46,501 nt of DNA from contig NZ_PRLH01000146.1 of the NCBI RefSeq assembly GCF_003013815.1, positions 1-46,501 on the forward strand, written 5' to 3'. Under the pieces are notes generated by a model. The model was not told the DNA's origin and made no database searches. It saw only the letters and a program-made list of their open reading frames with translations. Numbering within the stretch: the stretch's first letter is position 1; the number at the start of each line of letters is the position of its first letter. This DNA is from Cyanothece sp. BG0011 (GTDB lineage: Bacteria > Cyanobacteriota > Cyanobacteriia > Cyanobacteriales > Microcystaceae). The position numbers and the translations under genes were made by a program. This document shows positions 10,501 through 17,542 of the stretch, piece after piece.

Positions 10501-12365
10501 CGAATTCGCACAATATCTGTTAATCCATCCCCAGAAAAATCTGCCAGATAAATTGACTGGGTGCTATCAGCAAATACAACACGCGGACCTTTTTCCTCAT
10601 CCCAAGGTTGATTTACTCGTTCTGCTGTACCAAACCCGTTTTCAGCCAAAGAAGGATGCCAAACAAAGCAATTATCTTCTGTAATTAAAATATCGGTGTG
10701 TCCATCCCCATTCAAGTCAATAAACTTCAAATTGGGATTATTCCAATCTAATACGGGTAAAGATTTAAAAGCAATAAACGATTCCCATTCTTCTGTTGAA
10801 GTCCGTTCATAAAATCCAGGTGTTAAACTGCGAAGCGTAACTATATCTGGTTGTCCATCCCCTGCTAAGTCCATAAATTGAGCGTTATCAGCTAAAGATG
10901 TTGCAGGTTTACTAACTATTAATTCAATTGGGGCAAATTTTGCGGTAATCGTGTTTTGATTGTTTGCTTTAATTGTCTGAATAGGGCTGAGATTACGTTT
11001 GTAGAACCAACTATTTCCCTGTTCAGTGAGAATTCCTGATAAACCTTCTCCATCTAAATCCACCCATTGATAGTTTGTTCCATCCAATCCTTGAGGCAAA
11101 TTTTCCAAACTTTCGGGGTCAACATCATGCACCGTTCCATTAATTTCGGGTTTGCTGTAAGTAAACTCTAACGGCGGTAAAGATTTCTGAATGTAGCCCC
11201 CTTCTAAATTCCGTTTGTAGCCTGTTTGAGTCACCGAAATGAGTTTAGAATAAATTGAATTACGAATATCTGTAAGATTTTCCTCATAGGAATAGGTGAA
11301 GTTTGTTGAACGCACCAAGCAACTCTGTCCGACTCTTTCCTCTTCTGGGAAATGATGAAACATGAGTACCCGTTGACAGAGGCGATAGGTACGCACTTCA
11401 AAACCTGCTCGATAGAAAGAAAACGGATCGTTACGAACTGACCAAATTCCAACATCGTCGGGTGTGGGATTTTCAGAGTCATGTTCTCCATAATCAAAGA
11501 TTACTTCAAACATCCAATCTATTCGTAAACTTAAATCTTCATCAGGTTGTCGGGGTGTTTGGTTGCCGTATTGAATACGTTTGAGATAACGGTTTGCAGA
11601 ACGGATATTATCGTTGCGGTTGCGTTCCTGGACTTGGGCGGTATCAATTCCATCTGAATTCTCTGACTTGTATTTATAGCGAATTGCATTCCCTTTATCA
11701 TCGTAACTTTCGCAAATTAGCCAGCTAAAGATGCGAGTAGAATCATTGGGATCGACGATTCGACTTTCGGCAGTTTTGCCATAAAGTGTCGTGATATTGT
11801 CTTTGGACAGCGATCGCCAGTGAATCTCACCCGACTCTAAATTTTTCCAACGTTCAATTCGCGCAAATAATCCTTCAATTCGAGGTCGATAGGGTTTTAT
11901 GCGGTAATTTATGCCGTTAATGTTTCTTTCGGGTAAGCTTTCTTGCACCCACTTTCCTTGCTCATTCTGCACCAATACAGGTACAAGGTCTTTCGCCCCT
12001 GAAAGAATGAAGACATCAGATTCTTCCTCATCAAAGTAGCGAGGTATCCCTTTATCTGTTTTACGAGTGATGGAGGGAATAGACAGATTCCAACCCAAAC
12101 CGAAAATGCTATTTCCTGAACCAGAGTCGTAGGATAAAGAGAGTTGTGGGCCGAATCTAGATCGTCCGGGGCTAGTTGCGATTGGCACGGACATTGAACC
12201 TGTACCCGTTACCGGATTAGCCGCAAACTTCTCACCTAATCCTTTAATCGCTCCGCCACCTTGGGGTAGTGAGATAGTTGGTGAAGCTGAGATATAAGTT
12301 TTTTGAGTCGCGCCTTCTTGGTTACTTTCGGCGTTTGATTGATTTCGTTGGGACGCAAATGTCAT
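4569..12365 (-). CDS. TcB-TcC fusion toxin with Rhs cage and variable C-terminal toxin
   Basis: The protein has 2598 residues. The N-terminus is an SpvB domain (ISLPQGGGAIKGLGEKF, then LSLSYDSGSGNSIFGLGWNL near 75-95). FG-GAP/VCBS-like blades follow at ~440-690 (DLNGDGHTDIL, DFSGDGLTDIV, DIDGSGTTDIL), then the TcB middle region. From ~1450 there are Rhs/YD repeats (YTYDPETFRLVRM, YTYDALYRLIWA). The Rhs-associated core (YTGMERDEETGLGYHGARYY, then GRWTAADPIGTEGGLNFF) ends at DPLG, residues 2241-2244, the usual self-cleavage zone. The following 354 residues are the hypervariable effector. In Tc systems TcB and TcC form a closed shell holding the cleaved effector, which TcA injects. Here the two subunits are fused, as in some bacteria. 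It is the first gene of the minus-strand cluster; the ATG has no clear ribosome site. The effector ends in a possible His-Me nuclease-like segment. Confidence 0.92.
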   Translation of the reverse strand: MTFASQRNQSNAESNQEGATQKTYISASPTISLPQGGGAIKGLGEKFAANPVTGTGSMSVPIATSPGRSRFGPQLSLSYDSGSGNSIFGLGWNLSIPSITRKTDKGIPRYFDEEESDVFILSGAKDLVPVLVQNEQGKWVQESLPERNINGINYRIKPYRPRIEGLFARIERWKNLESGEIHWRSLSKDNITTLYGKTAESRIVDPNDSTRIFSWLICESYDDKGNAIRYKYKSENSDGIDTAQVQERNRNDNIRSANRYLKRIQYGNQTPRQPDEDLSLRIDWMFEVIFDYGEHDSENPTPDDVGIWSVRNDPFSFYRAGFEVRTYRLCQRVLMFHHFPEEERVGQSCLVRSTNFTYSYEENLTDIRNSIYSKLISVTQTGYKRNLEGGYIQKSLPPLEFTYSKPEINGTVHDVDPESLENLPQGLDGTNYQWVDLDGEGLSGILTEQGNSWFYKRNLSPIQTIKANNQNTITAKFAPIELIVSKPATSLADNAQFMDLAGDGQPDIVTLRSLTPGFYERTSTEEWESFIAFKSLPVLDWNNPNLKFIDLNGDGHTDILITEDNCFVWHPSLAENGFGTAERVNQPWDEEKGPRVVFADSTQSIYLADFSGDGLTDIVRIRNGEVCYWPNLGYGQFGAKVTMDNSPWFDAPDIFNQRRIILTDIDGSGTTDILYLSAEGVQVYFNQSGNSWSVKQVLRSFPPIDSVASVTAIDLLGNGTACLVWSYPLPGNGRIVMRYIDLMGGQKPHLLIKTANNLGVETTVRYAPSTKFYLQDRLAGKPWITKLPFPVHVVEKVTVFDKWRQTRFTSTYSYHHGYFDGIEREFQGFGRVEQTDVEDFGTFTDGNTASPYISDDQTLYQPPVKTITWFHTGAFLDREHILSQFADEYFPHWFEELNPNETNILGDFQENILPEPDLIGENLSAEEWREALRACKGMMLRQEVYELDVDAIRQGKERKVQLFSTAFHNCHIQRLQAHGDNRHAVFLVTESEAITYHYELDLTTDSLEPNPRISHTLNLRIDQYGNVLESVAVTYPRIDQYENETLPEGTQGLINQVQQERHLVYTENRFTNDAISDDQYRLRLPCEVKTYEITGVAPKEGFYYTLSELQRVNIANDDVVEDDEIVEEIAYHKFPNRTTPEKRRVEWVRILYFSDDLETPLPWGELNYLGLPYETYKLALTNELLNAVFRSEHLTSEVRDNLDNAELSGYLSGITLAERFSDMDTTDQYWIRSGIAGFALDAAEHFYLPERYTDSFGQTTTLVYDSRDLYIESSTDPIGNTTQVTQFDFRVLTPSEMRDINGNLSRVYFDLLGLPTAMVVMGKGNQGDSLNSFNDELANPTSAELSAFFVENAYDESQARTWLENATARYVYYFGEQQNDDGTTTWGEYPACACSIIREQHRNEESPLQVAFEYSDGMGTVLVKKVQAEPETANSPLRWIATGKTILNNKGNPVKQYEPYFSQNELGEPDHRFEEPQEVGVTPILYYDAVGRQIRTEMPDGTYSRVAFSPWFMATYDGNDTVLEPNNAWYDRYLSGAPEQRQAARLAEVHANTPAVTHLDSLGREVVAIAHNKWQREEVDFEEKYVTFTKLDIEGKPLWIRDARGNRVMEYINSPGAETGFVPCYDIAGNLLFEHSMDGGDRWMLMDATGQPFYTWDENERVTETDSSVLEGRRFHTIYDALRRPVEQQLQIDQGFPLIIERLIYGKGQPDDLNRNLRGQVYQHYDSGGLVTNQRFDFKGNLLEVTRQLVSDYKASVIDWSGNSPTNNLESKEFTVFTEYDALNRPTLLTSPDQSVTRPVYNEANLLEQMYVRLRGAATETVFVENIDYDAKGQRTLIEYGNGVRTAYTYDPETFRLVRMLTTRDLNPPRLQDLHYIYDPVGNITEIRDDAQQTVYFNNTQILPHNNYTYDALYRLIWAQGREHAVQNNLQRDATDFNPILVIPFPNSPEALQQYVEEYTYDSVGNILSMRHTGGAFERWNRCYQYAEDSNRLLATSRLDDADQFANYTYDTHGNMTTMPHLPLMQWDYQDRLKATSRQIVNEGTPETTYYVYDGSGQRVRKVTERQATEGISTRKNERIYLGGFEIYREYEGDGETVTLERETLHIMDDQQRIALVETKTVDTENSSETPLLTPIIRYQLGNHLGSVSLEVDTAGTVISYEEYHPYGTSAYRAGRSATEVSLKRYRYTGMERDEETGLGYHGARYYAPWLGRWTAADPIGTEGGLNFFSYSRLNPINFIDPLGTSDKSTTDRPTQEEISSYEEAAEAHNQAVHTWHAQVSSADLLREIEPNIDIRLERERVLLLNRENQLWREWFDLSLRIHIADVKQIREEQFENGGPEFMNLSGRTRLRIGGVAKLSGGVTAMLIPSGAGQVVGSDFAQAGLRQIITGEESNTVMRSAGEFTSEAFGNSPRVARIHGDMAETFISAGVAGLEMGVGFATASPHTLLPPKISGNNFIPPVRRFNYSSADPKAPVPPRPDMNEIMGKSAQEVTGIPKSEWLHLKGRAKFGGSDDPSNIVAGTFEANYQMGRIEALVVHLEKLGQNVNYSGVLRGKWLRLRVTSNNKPLINLRLDTRTQNVAPRGSSQIFNKGFKVRR

Positions 12366-12854
12366 TGTAAGAATTTAAGCTTGATGCATGATAAGGATAT
12401 TGAGAGGCATCTACAAAGTAAATTCTGATTTCACCAACTATTTTTGCTTTGCAACTACCTTCGACTAAAATTTCTTAAATTTAATACCTCTAAAATACCT
12501 CTAGGATCTTGCTTAAATGATTTTTCCTTCGAGAAAATAACAAAAATTCACTTTTTGTAATAAATCCTTATTGATTTTTTAGTTAGTCACTTAAATAGGA
12601 GGATTTAAAACGTCAACGATTGCGTCTTTTTCTTTGATTTGTCCCTATAACTTTTCATCGTTCGCTTATTTCTCAGACTCCAAAATTCATAAACTACCTC
12701 AAACTCTTAAAAGGTTTGAGGTAGTTTAGTAAAATATATTTAGTACAAAAAAACTACTTTTATTTCAACGAGTTTATTCGGGTTTGAACAGAACAATTTT
12801 ATCGTTATTCTATATTTATCGAAAAAAGAACCTAGCGTATGCTAAGTAATGATT
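12366..12854. other. AT-rich intergenic region upstream of the Tc cluster
   Basis: This gap of about 490 nt lies between the polymerase fragment and the toxin gene, both on the minus strand. It should hold the promoter of the Tc cluster in its left part (about 12366-12550), but I see no unmistakable -35/-10 pair. A strong hairpin lies at 12691-12727. No open frame of interest is seen. Confidence 0.5.
12691..12727 (-). terminator. Perfect 14-bp hairpin, probable terminator
   Basis: AAACTACCTCAAAC (12691-12704) pairs perfectly with GTTTGAGGTAGTTT (12714-12727) across a 9-nt loop. It lies 128 nt past the stop of the minus-strand polymerase fragment. No strong U-run follows, so it could instead be a leftover repeat. 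It would insulate the Tc promoter from upstream transcription. Confidence 0.5.
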
Positions 12855-13841
12855 TTACTTTTCAGCCCAGGATTCGGCGATCGCAGCTTCGACGACAACA
12901 GGAACCGATTTGAGAAATCGTTTCCCTGCTGAAATCATTGCTTCTTCAAGCATGGCGCTTCCTTCAACGACATGATACTCTGGAACTTCTAGGACAATTT
13001 CATCGTGGACGACGACAATGGGAAAGCCCCCTAACTCATCAAGTGCGGAGTTGAGCTTATGAAGTGCCAGCTTTGTGATATCGGCACTGGTTCCTTGAAC
13101 GGGTGTATTTAACAGAGAGGTTAACGGGGGTTCATCTTTCCATCGTCGTAGCCGTCCGCTTAGAGTACGAATGTCTTTGACTTTCGTAGTCCTTAATTTA
13201 AACGCAGTGTCTTGATGCCATTGATAGAGTCCTGGGTAGCCTTTGAAGAAGTTTTCTCGAAATCGTTGTGCTTCTTCAAAGCTCATCTTCACGCCGTAAT
13301 TGGTTTCAGCATAAATTCTCAGCTTAGTAGTACCCATGCCATAGATTAAACCGAAATTCACAGCTTTTCCTAGTTGGCGTTCTTGCTTGGTTACTTCATC
13401 GAGAGGCTTCCCCGACACAAGACTAGCTGTAAGTCGATGTAAATCCTTCTCATTACAATAGGCGTCGATCATCACTGAATCATTGGCAATTTCAGCCGCT
13501 ATCCTCAACTCAATTTGAGAATAGTCAGCGATTATGAGTTTATAGCCAGGAGCAGGGACAAAGCAGCTTCGGTATTGTCGTTCTCTGGGAATCTGTTGTA
13601 AATTAGGGTTAGAGAACGAAAATCGCCCACTGGCTGCCCGCATCTGATTGACGTTTGGATGAATACGATGAGTAACAGGGTTGACGAAAGTTGGCAGTTT
13701 TTCTCCAAAGCTACTGTGAGCCTTAGACCAATGCCGATACGCAATTATGGTAAACACTTCGGGATGGTTTTCTGAAAGTTTATCTAAGGTATCTTTACTT
13801 ATCATAAGGGGGAAATAACTCATTATGTCTATGTTCGGCAA
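12855..13841 (-). pseudogene. Family A DNA polymerase, C-terminal fragment
   Basis: This 328-codon frame carries the full C-terminal palm and fingers of a Pol I-type polymerase. Motif A is DYSQIELRIAAE, motif B is RQLGKAVNFGLIYGM and motif C is VHDEIVLEV; GRFSFSNPNLQQIP is the usual template-contact region. The exonuclease and thumb parts, several hundred residues, are missing. The first ~13 codons (MPNIDIMSYFPLM) are an out-of-frame reading of the adjacent FAD gene. Real polymerase sequence begins at ISKDTLDKLSENHPEVF, so a later ATG at 13805 is equally possible. The catalytic motifs are intact, but with no thumb or exonuclease the product is unlikely to work alone. The family resembles the plasmid- or phage-type 3'-5' exonuclease/polymerases of cyanobacteria more than housekeeping PolA. 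Confidence 0.85.
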
Positions 13842-14076
13842 ACGTTCTTAATTGATGAGGATTGGGATCAGGGTGATGAACAGCCGGCGATCTCAAAGAA
13901 GGAATTTGTTGCGCTGCAAATTGTTGCTGCCATTGACTCAGCCAAGTTTGACTGGGATCGAAAACTAAAAATTTATGATCATACTTCGCTCTTTTTTGTA
14001 AGAGATGGGTGGTTAAAGTTAGAGCCTGAACTCCTGCCCCAACAATTGCTAGGTCTATATAATTAGGTAGTGCCAC
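13795..14076 (-). pseudogene. FAD-dependent oxygenase-like gene, N-terminal fragment
   Basis: The reading of 93 codons starts with a Rossmann FAD-binding strand (MALPNYIDLAIVGAGVQALT, GxGxxA type) and continues through HHPDPNPHQLRTFAEHR to NELFPPYD. This is the beginning of a lysine/ornithine N-oxygenase-like FAD/NAD(P) protein. It then stops at once (K, stop), and the following bases are polymerase sequence. Intact members are several hundred residues long, so about three quarters is missing. It is divergent from znuA and shares its Zur-type boxes at 14097-14131, which suggests the parent gene was zinc-regulated. A second, more deleted copy lies at 19313-19426. Confidence 0.8.
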
Positions 14077-14096
14077 TGTGGATTAATTAAAATTAA

Positions 14097-14111
14097 CGAT
14101 AATCATTCTCA
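14097..14111. promoter_or_regulatory. Zur-like box 1 of znuA
   Basis: CGATAATCATTCTCA matches the cyanobacterial Zur palindrome TGATAATnATTATCA at all but two informative positions. It lies between the divergent FAD-gene fragment and znuA, 20 nt (centre to centre) from the second box. Confidence 0.65.
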
Positions 14112-14116
14112 TTGTA

Positions 14117-14131
14117 TAATAATGGTTATCA
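14117..14131. promoter_or_regulatory. Zur-like box 2 of znuA
   Basis: TAATAATGGTTATCA differs from TGATAATnATTATCA at two positions. It is centred about 39 nt upstream of the znuA ATG. The two-box arrangement is the same as at hemB. Confidence 0.7.
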
Positions 14132-14162
14132 TTTTAATTAACCATTTATCCACACTTACTTT

Positions 14163-15167
14163 ATGAGTTCTACTAATAGACATTTCTCCGTACTCCATTC
14201 TCTTCGTCCCAAAGCATCTTTACAACGCTTTTTCCTGACTGCTTTCACTGGTTTGATGGCGATCGCTTGTAGTACAGAACCGACACCCCCAACCAGTTCT
14301 AACCCCACATCCTCAACCAGTTCGGGCCCCAAGATTGTCACTACTTTTTTACCGGTTCATTTGTTTACTAAAGCTGTCGTAGGAGATACGGGACAAGTCG
14401 ATATTTTGATTTCCCCTGGTGTGGAAGTTCACGACTATCAAGCTACCCCAGACGATGCCAAACTATTAGCACAAGCAGATGTTTTAGTAGAAAATGGCTT
14501 GGGAATGGAAGCGTTTTTGTCAGATTTAGTGGCCAATGCGGGTAATTCTGAACTTCAGCAAATTGATGCTAGTGAAGGAATAGAAGCAATGAAAGAGGAA
14601 CATGGACATGATGAACACAACCATGATGAACATGGACACGGACATCACCATCCAGAGGGAAATCCTCACGTTTGGTTAGATCCTGTTTTAGCGCAACAAC
14701 AGGTAGCTAATATTAGAGATAGGTTAATTGAAATTGACCCCGATAATGCAGATAGCTATCGTAGCAATGCAGAGGCTTATATTGAACAACTACAACAGCT
14801 AGATAATGAATTTAAAGAAAAATTAACCCCCGTTCAAGGTTGTAACTTTATTACTTTTCACGATGCTTTTCCCTATCTAGCGCAACGCTACGGACTGGAA
14901 CAAGAAGCAATAGTAGAAATGCCTGAAGAGAGTATTACTCCCCAAGATATCCAACGGATACAACAACTAACTAAGGAACATTCTGTTAAAGCTTTATTAA
15001 CTGAACCAGGAGTTGAAGACAAACGCATTGAGCAAATATCCAGTGACTTAAATCTATCTCTCGAAGCGATCAACCCGCTTGAGGCAGGAGAAACCGATCC
15101 GCAATATTATTTTCAAGTAATGCGGAGTAATTTAGAGGCGTTGTCAAGAGCCTGTCAAAATAAGTAA
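14163..15167 (+). CDS. znuA: Zinc ABC transporter, substrate-binding protein
   Basis: The product has 334 residues. It binds zinc outside the plasma membrane and hands it to ZnuB. The N-terminus has a hydrophobic stretch ending in LMAIAC with Cys36 as probable lipid anchor, followed by a Ser/Thr/Pro linker. Zinc ligands expected for cluster A-I proteins are visible: His90 (GVEVHDYQ), His169 (NPHVWLDP) and His233 (TFHDAFPYL). The flexible metal-scavenging loop at ~146-163 (HGHDEHNHDEHGHGHHH) is typical of zinc rather than manganese binders. znuC follows after 56 nt. Two Zur-like boxes lie upstream. The first ~12 codons resemble the start of hemB and are probably not native to znuA. Confidence 0.95.
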   Translation: MSSTNRHFSVLHSLRPKASLQRFFLTAFTGLMAIACSTEPTPPTSSNPTSSTSSGPKIVTTFLPVHLFTKAVVGDTGQVDILISPGVEVHDYQATPDDAKLLAQADVLVENGLGMEAFLSDLVANAGNSELQQIDASEGIEAMKEEHGHDEHNHDEHGHGHHHPEGNPHVWLDPVLAQQQVANIRDRLIEIDPDNADSYRSNAEAYIEQLQQLDNEFKEKLTPVQGCNFITFHDAFPYLAQRYGLEQEAIVEMPEESITPQDIQRIQQLTKEHSVKALLTEPGVEDKRIEQISSDLNLSLEAINPLEAGETDPQYYFQVMRSNLEALSRACQNK

Positions 15168-15223
15168 TAGGTGATAGTTTTTTTTGTTTTTTGTGACTCT
15201 TTTGAATCAAATTAGTAAATTGA

Positions 15224-16012
15224 ATGTACCAAAACCTATCTATTACCCAACCCATCGTTAAAGTGAAAGATTTATCGGTAATGCGTGGGGAATATCTCGC
15301 AGTCGATAATGTTTCTTTTGAATTATTGTCAGGAACTCATACGGCCATTATTGGTCCAAATGGTGCAGGGAAAAGTACCTTGATTAAATCTATTTTAGGG
15401 TTGGTGGAAGCGCAGTCAGGGAAAATTACCTTGTTTGATGGGAATGGTAAACGGTTAAAGCGATTAAAAACCGAAATTGGTTATATTCCCCAAAAGTTTC
15501 CCTTTGAGCGCACTTTCCCTTTGACGGTATCGGAGTTAGTGGGTTTGGGCTTAAATAGCCAACATTGGTGGTGCGATCGCAAAGGTCAACGAGAGATTAT
15601 CCACCAAGCGTTAGAACAAGTTCATCTAACCAAACAAGCAAACCAAAAAATCGGCACTTTGAGCGGAGGGGAATTAAAGCGAGTTTTATTAGCTTATTGT
15701 TTAGTGGTTCCTCGTCGTATTTTAGTTCTCGATGAAGCTTTAGCCGGGGTAGATGCCACGGGAGAAATGGAATTTGCTGCTTTACTCCATAATCTCAAAC
15801 AAGAAAAAAACTGGACAATTTTGGAAGTTTCCCATGATTTAGATTTGGTTAGTCGCTATTGTGACTCGGTAATTTGTTTAAACCGTCGCTTACTTTATCA
15901 AGGTTCCCCTCAAACCACTCTCACCCCCGAAAATCTCTTGCACATATACGGTGCTTTAGTTAGTCCTACTTGTCATCACCATGAACCTAGTAAATTTCCT
16001 GAGTCTTTTTAG
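15224..16012 (+). CDS. znuC: Zinc ABC transporter, ATP-binding protein
   Basis: The product has 262 residues and is the ATPase that powers ZnuB. The Walker A motif GPNGAGKST is at 44-52, the Q-loop lies near GYIPQKFPF (86-94), the ABC signature LSGGE is at 146-150, and Walker B ILVLDEA is at 166-172. The switch His is in EVSHDLDL. The C-terminus (SPTCHHHEP) is His-rich. The gene lies 56 nt after znuA, and its last 32 nt overlap the start of znuB, indicating translational coupling. It should follow the Zur control of the znuA promoter. Confidence 0.95.
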   Translation: MYQNLSITQPIVKVKDLSVMRGEYLAVDNVSFELLSGTHTAIIGPNGAGKSTLIKSILGLVEAQSGKITLFDGNGKRLKRLKTEIGYIPQKFPFERTFPLTVSELVGLGLNSQHWWCDRKGQREIIHQALEQVHLTKQANQKIGTLSGGELKRVLLAYCLVVPRRILVLDEALAGVDATGEMEFAALLHNLKQEKNWTILEVSHDLDLVSRYCDSVICLNRRLLYQGSPQTTLTPENLLHIYGALVSPTCHHHEPSKFPESF

Positions 16013-16796
16013 TTTACCCTTTATGCAACGGGCGATACTAGGTGGTGTACTGCTTGGTATGTTAGGGGGCATTTTAGGCAGCTTTTTAATCCTGCGTCGT
16101 CTCTCTCTATTCGGGGATACCGTGGGACATTCGGCGATGCTAGGAGTGGTTTTAGCTGCTTTATTAGAACTGCCTACCACTTGGACGTTAATGGGTTTTA
16201 CTGTTGCTTTTGGGTTAGGAGTTATTTATTTAATTGACAGAACCGATCTCGGTAGCGATACCGTATTGTGTATTTCCCTATCAGGTTCCATCGCTTTAGG
16301 TACAATTGGTTTTAGTTATTTAAAGGGATATCGGGGGAATTTATTATCGATTTTATTTGGGGATATTCTAGCCATTAGTAATACGGATTTGATTTTATTA
16401 TTATTACTTTTAGCCGTAACTATAGCCTGGATTATTATTAGTTTACCCGAGCAGATTTTACTTACCCTCAACAGCGATTTAGCTTTAGTAAAGGGCGTAC
16501 CTGTTCGTAGCCATCGTTATTTTTTTATCGTGCTTTTAGCCATTACGATCGCCCTAACTATTCGTGCTGTTGGTATTTTATTGGTCAATGGTTTTTTAGT
16601 TATTCCTGCTGCAACTGCAAGATTAATTTGTCAGCAGTTTGTGCCTTTTTTAGCCACTGCTGCTGGTATGGGTGCGTTTAGTGGAGTTATGGGAATGGTT
16701 ATTTCTGGTGCGATCGATCTACCTAGCGGTCCCAGTATTGTTTTGGTTCAGTTATTTGGATTTTTGGCAGTGGCTTTATGGTGTCGGCAGGGTTAA
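15981..16796 (+). CDS. znuB: Zinc ABC transporter, permease
   Basis: This 271-residue, very hydrophobic protein of the ABC-3 family has about eight membrane segments. It opens with MQRAILGGVLLGMLGGILGS near residue 15, contains GDTVGHSAMLGV, and ends with a glycine-rich helix. It forms the zinc channel of ZnuABC. Its start overlaps znuC by 32 nt. A later in-frame ATG at 16023 is possible, but the upstream start is kept because the overlap fits translational coupling. Confidence 0.93.
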   Translation: MNLVNFLSLFSLPFMQRAILGGVLLGMLGGILGSFLILRRLSLFGDTVGHSAMLGVVLAALLELPTTWTLMGFTVAFGLGVIYLIDRTDLGSDTVLCISLSGSIALGTIGFSYLKGYRGNLLSILFGDILAISNTDLILLLLLLAVTIAWIIISLPEQILLTLNSDLALVKGVPVRSHRYFFIVLLAITIALTIRAVGILLVNGFLVIPAATARLICQQFVPFLATAAGMGAFSGVMGMVISGAIDLPSGPSIVLVQLFGFLAVALWCRQG

Positions 16797-17112
16797 ATCA
16801 TTCTATTATTGCTCTTGAATAACCCTACCATATAGACGGGTGGATTAAATTTATAAGGGTTTGAGGCTTGTCATTTCAGATAGGTTTAGCGGGGACAGCG
16901 TTGCTCTGCACTCGAACAGCTAGACCGTAAATACCTTAACAGTGTAGAAGAGCATACTTACTACTCAAACCCCAAACCCAAACGGGATATAATGATAATG
17001 ATTATTATTCTACAGAATCCTAATAAATAAAATTAGCCTCAAGTTACTAGCTATTGTTCCTTTAGTTACTACCAAAGTTTCTAAGTCACGTTGCTTAGAA
17101 AGTAAAAATATC
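16797..17112 (+). promoter_or_regulatory. znuB-zur intergenic region with a Zur-like box
   Basis: This 316-nt gap has no gene. GGGTTTGAG (16857-16865) and CTCAAACCC (16964-16972) are inverted and enclose about 98 nt, possibly the ends of a small decayed element. The right third holds the Zur-like box at 16993-17007, and the remainder down to the zur ATG is an unusually long leader of about 105 nt. Confidence 0.45.
16993..17007. promoter_or_regulatory. Zur-like box of zur
   Basis: TGATAATGATTATTA differs from TGATAATnATTATCA at one position. It lies 105 nt upstream of the zur ATG and suggests autoregulation. Confidence 0.75.
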
Positions 17113-17505
17113 ATGAAAGCTAAATATACTCGTTCTCAAGCGCAAATTATTCAGGTACTCAAGTCGTTAAATTATGCTATTTCCGCCCAGAACTTATATG
17201 CAGAACTCAAAGATCGAGATCAGCCATTAGGACTAGCAACAGTTTACCGTGCCTTGGAAGCTTTTAAAACTCAAGGAACTGTGAAAGCACGAATTTTAAC
17301 CAGTGGGGAAGCACTTTACAGTTTAATTTCTCACGATCATCACCACATAAATTGTGTTAGTTGTGGTCAATCTTTCGTGATCAATGAGTGTCCTGTCCAT
17401 GACTTAGAAGAACGATTAGAGCAGACTCATCACTTCCAAATCTACTATCATACTTTAGAATTTTTTGGGCGATGCCCTCAATGTCAAGACAATCAAGTAC
17501 AATGA
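17113..17505 (+). CDS. zur: Fur-family zinc uptake regulator
   Basis: The product has 130 residues. The N-terminal winged helix (TRSQAQIIQVLKS, then GLATVYRALEAF as recognition helix) is followed by a dimer domain with HDHHHINCVSCG and a final GRCPQCQ. The two CxxC pairs form the structural zinc site; the HDHHH segment and later His/Glu residues form the sensing site. The Fur subtype cannot be proven by sequence alone. Zur is favoured over Fur or PerR because the gene follows znuABC and sits among eleven Zur-like boxes. It binds DNA when zinc is replete and blocks zinc-uptake genes. Its stop codon overlaps the box of the next gene. Confidence 0.9.
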   Translation: MKAKYTRSQAQIIQVLKSLNYAISAQNLYAELKDRDQPLGLATVYRALEAFKTQGTVKARILTSGEALYSLISHDHHHINCVSCGQSFVINECPVHDLEERLEQTHHFQIYYHTLEFFGRCPQCQDNQVQ

Positions 17506-17517
17506 GAATCATTATCA
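17503..17517. promoter_or_regulatory. Zur-like box of the porin, overlapping the zur stop codon
   Basis: TGAGAATCATTATCA differs from the consensus at one position. Its first three bases are the zur TGA stop. The porin ATG is 26 nt downstream, so the box probably overlaps or follows the porin promoter. Confidence 0.75.
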
Positions 17518-17542
17518 TTTTTGAGTCAGTGTGAGGAATTGA

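Larger units (their letters stand above)
14094..14210 (+). repeat. Duplicated promoter-leader cassette, znuA copy
   Basis: The segment from the first Zur box into the first ~12 codons of znuA is similar to the segment in front of hemB (20414-20530). In the box region 33 of 35 bases agree. Both genes begin ATGAGTTCTAC and keep a TCC..TACTCCAT block a few codons later. See the hemB copy. Confidence 0.75.
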
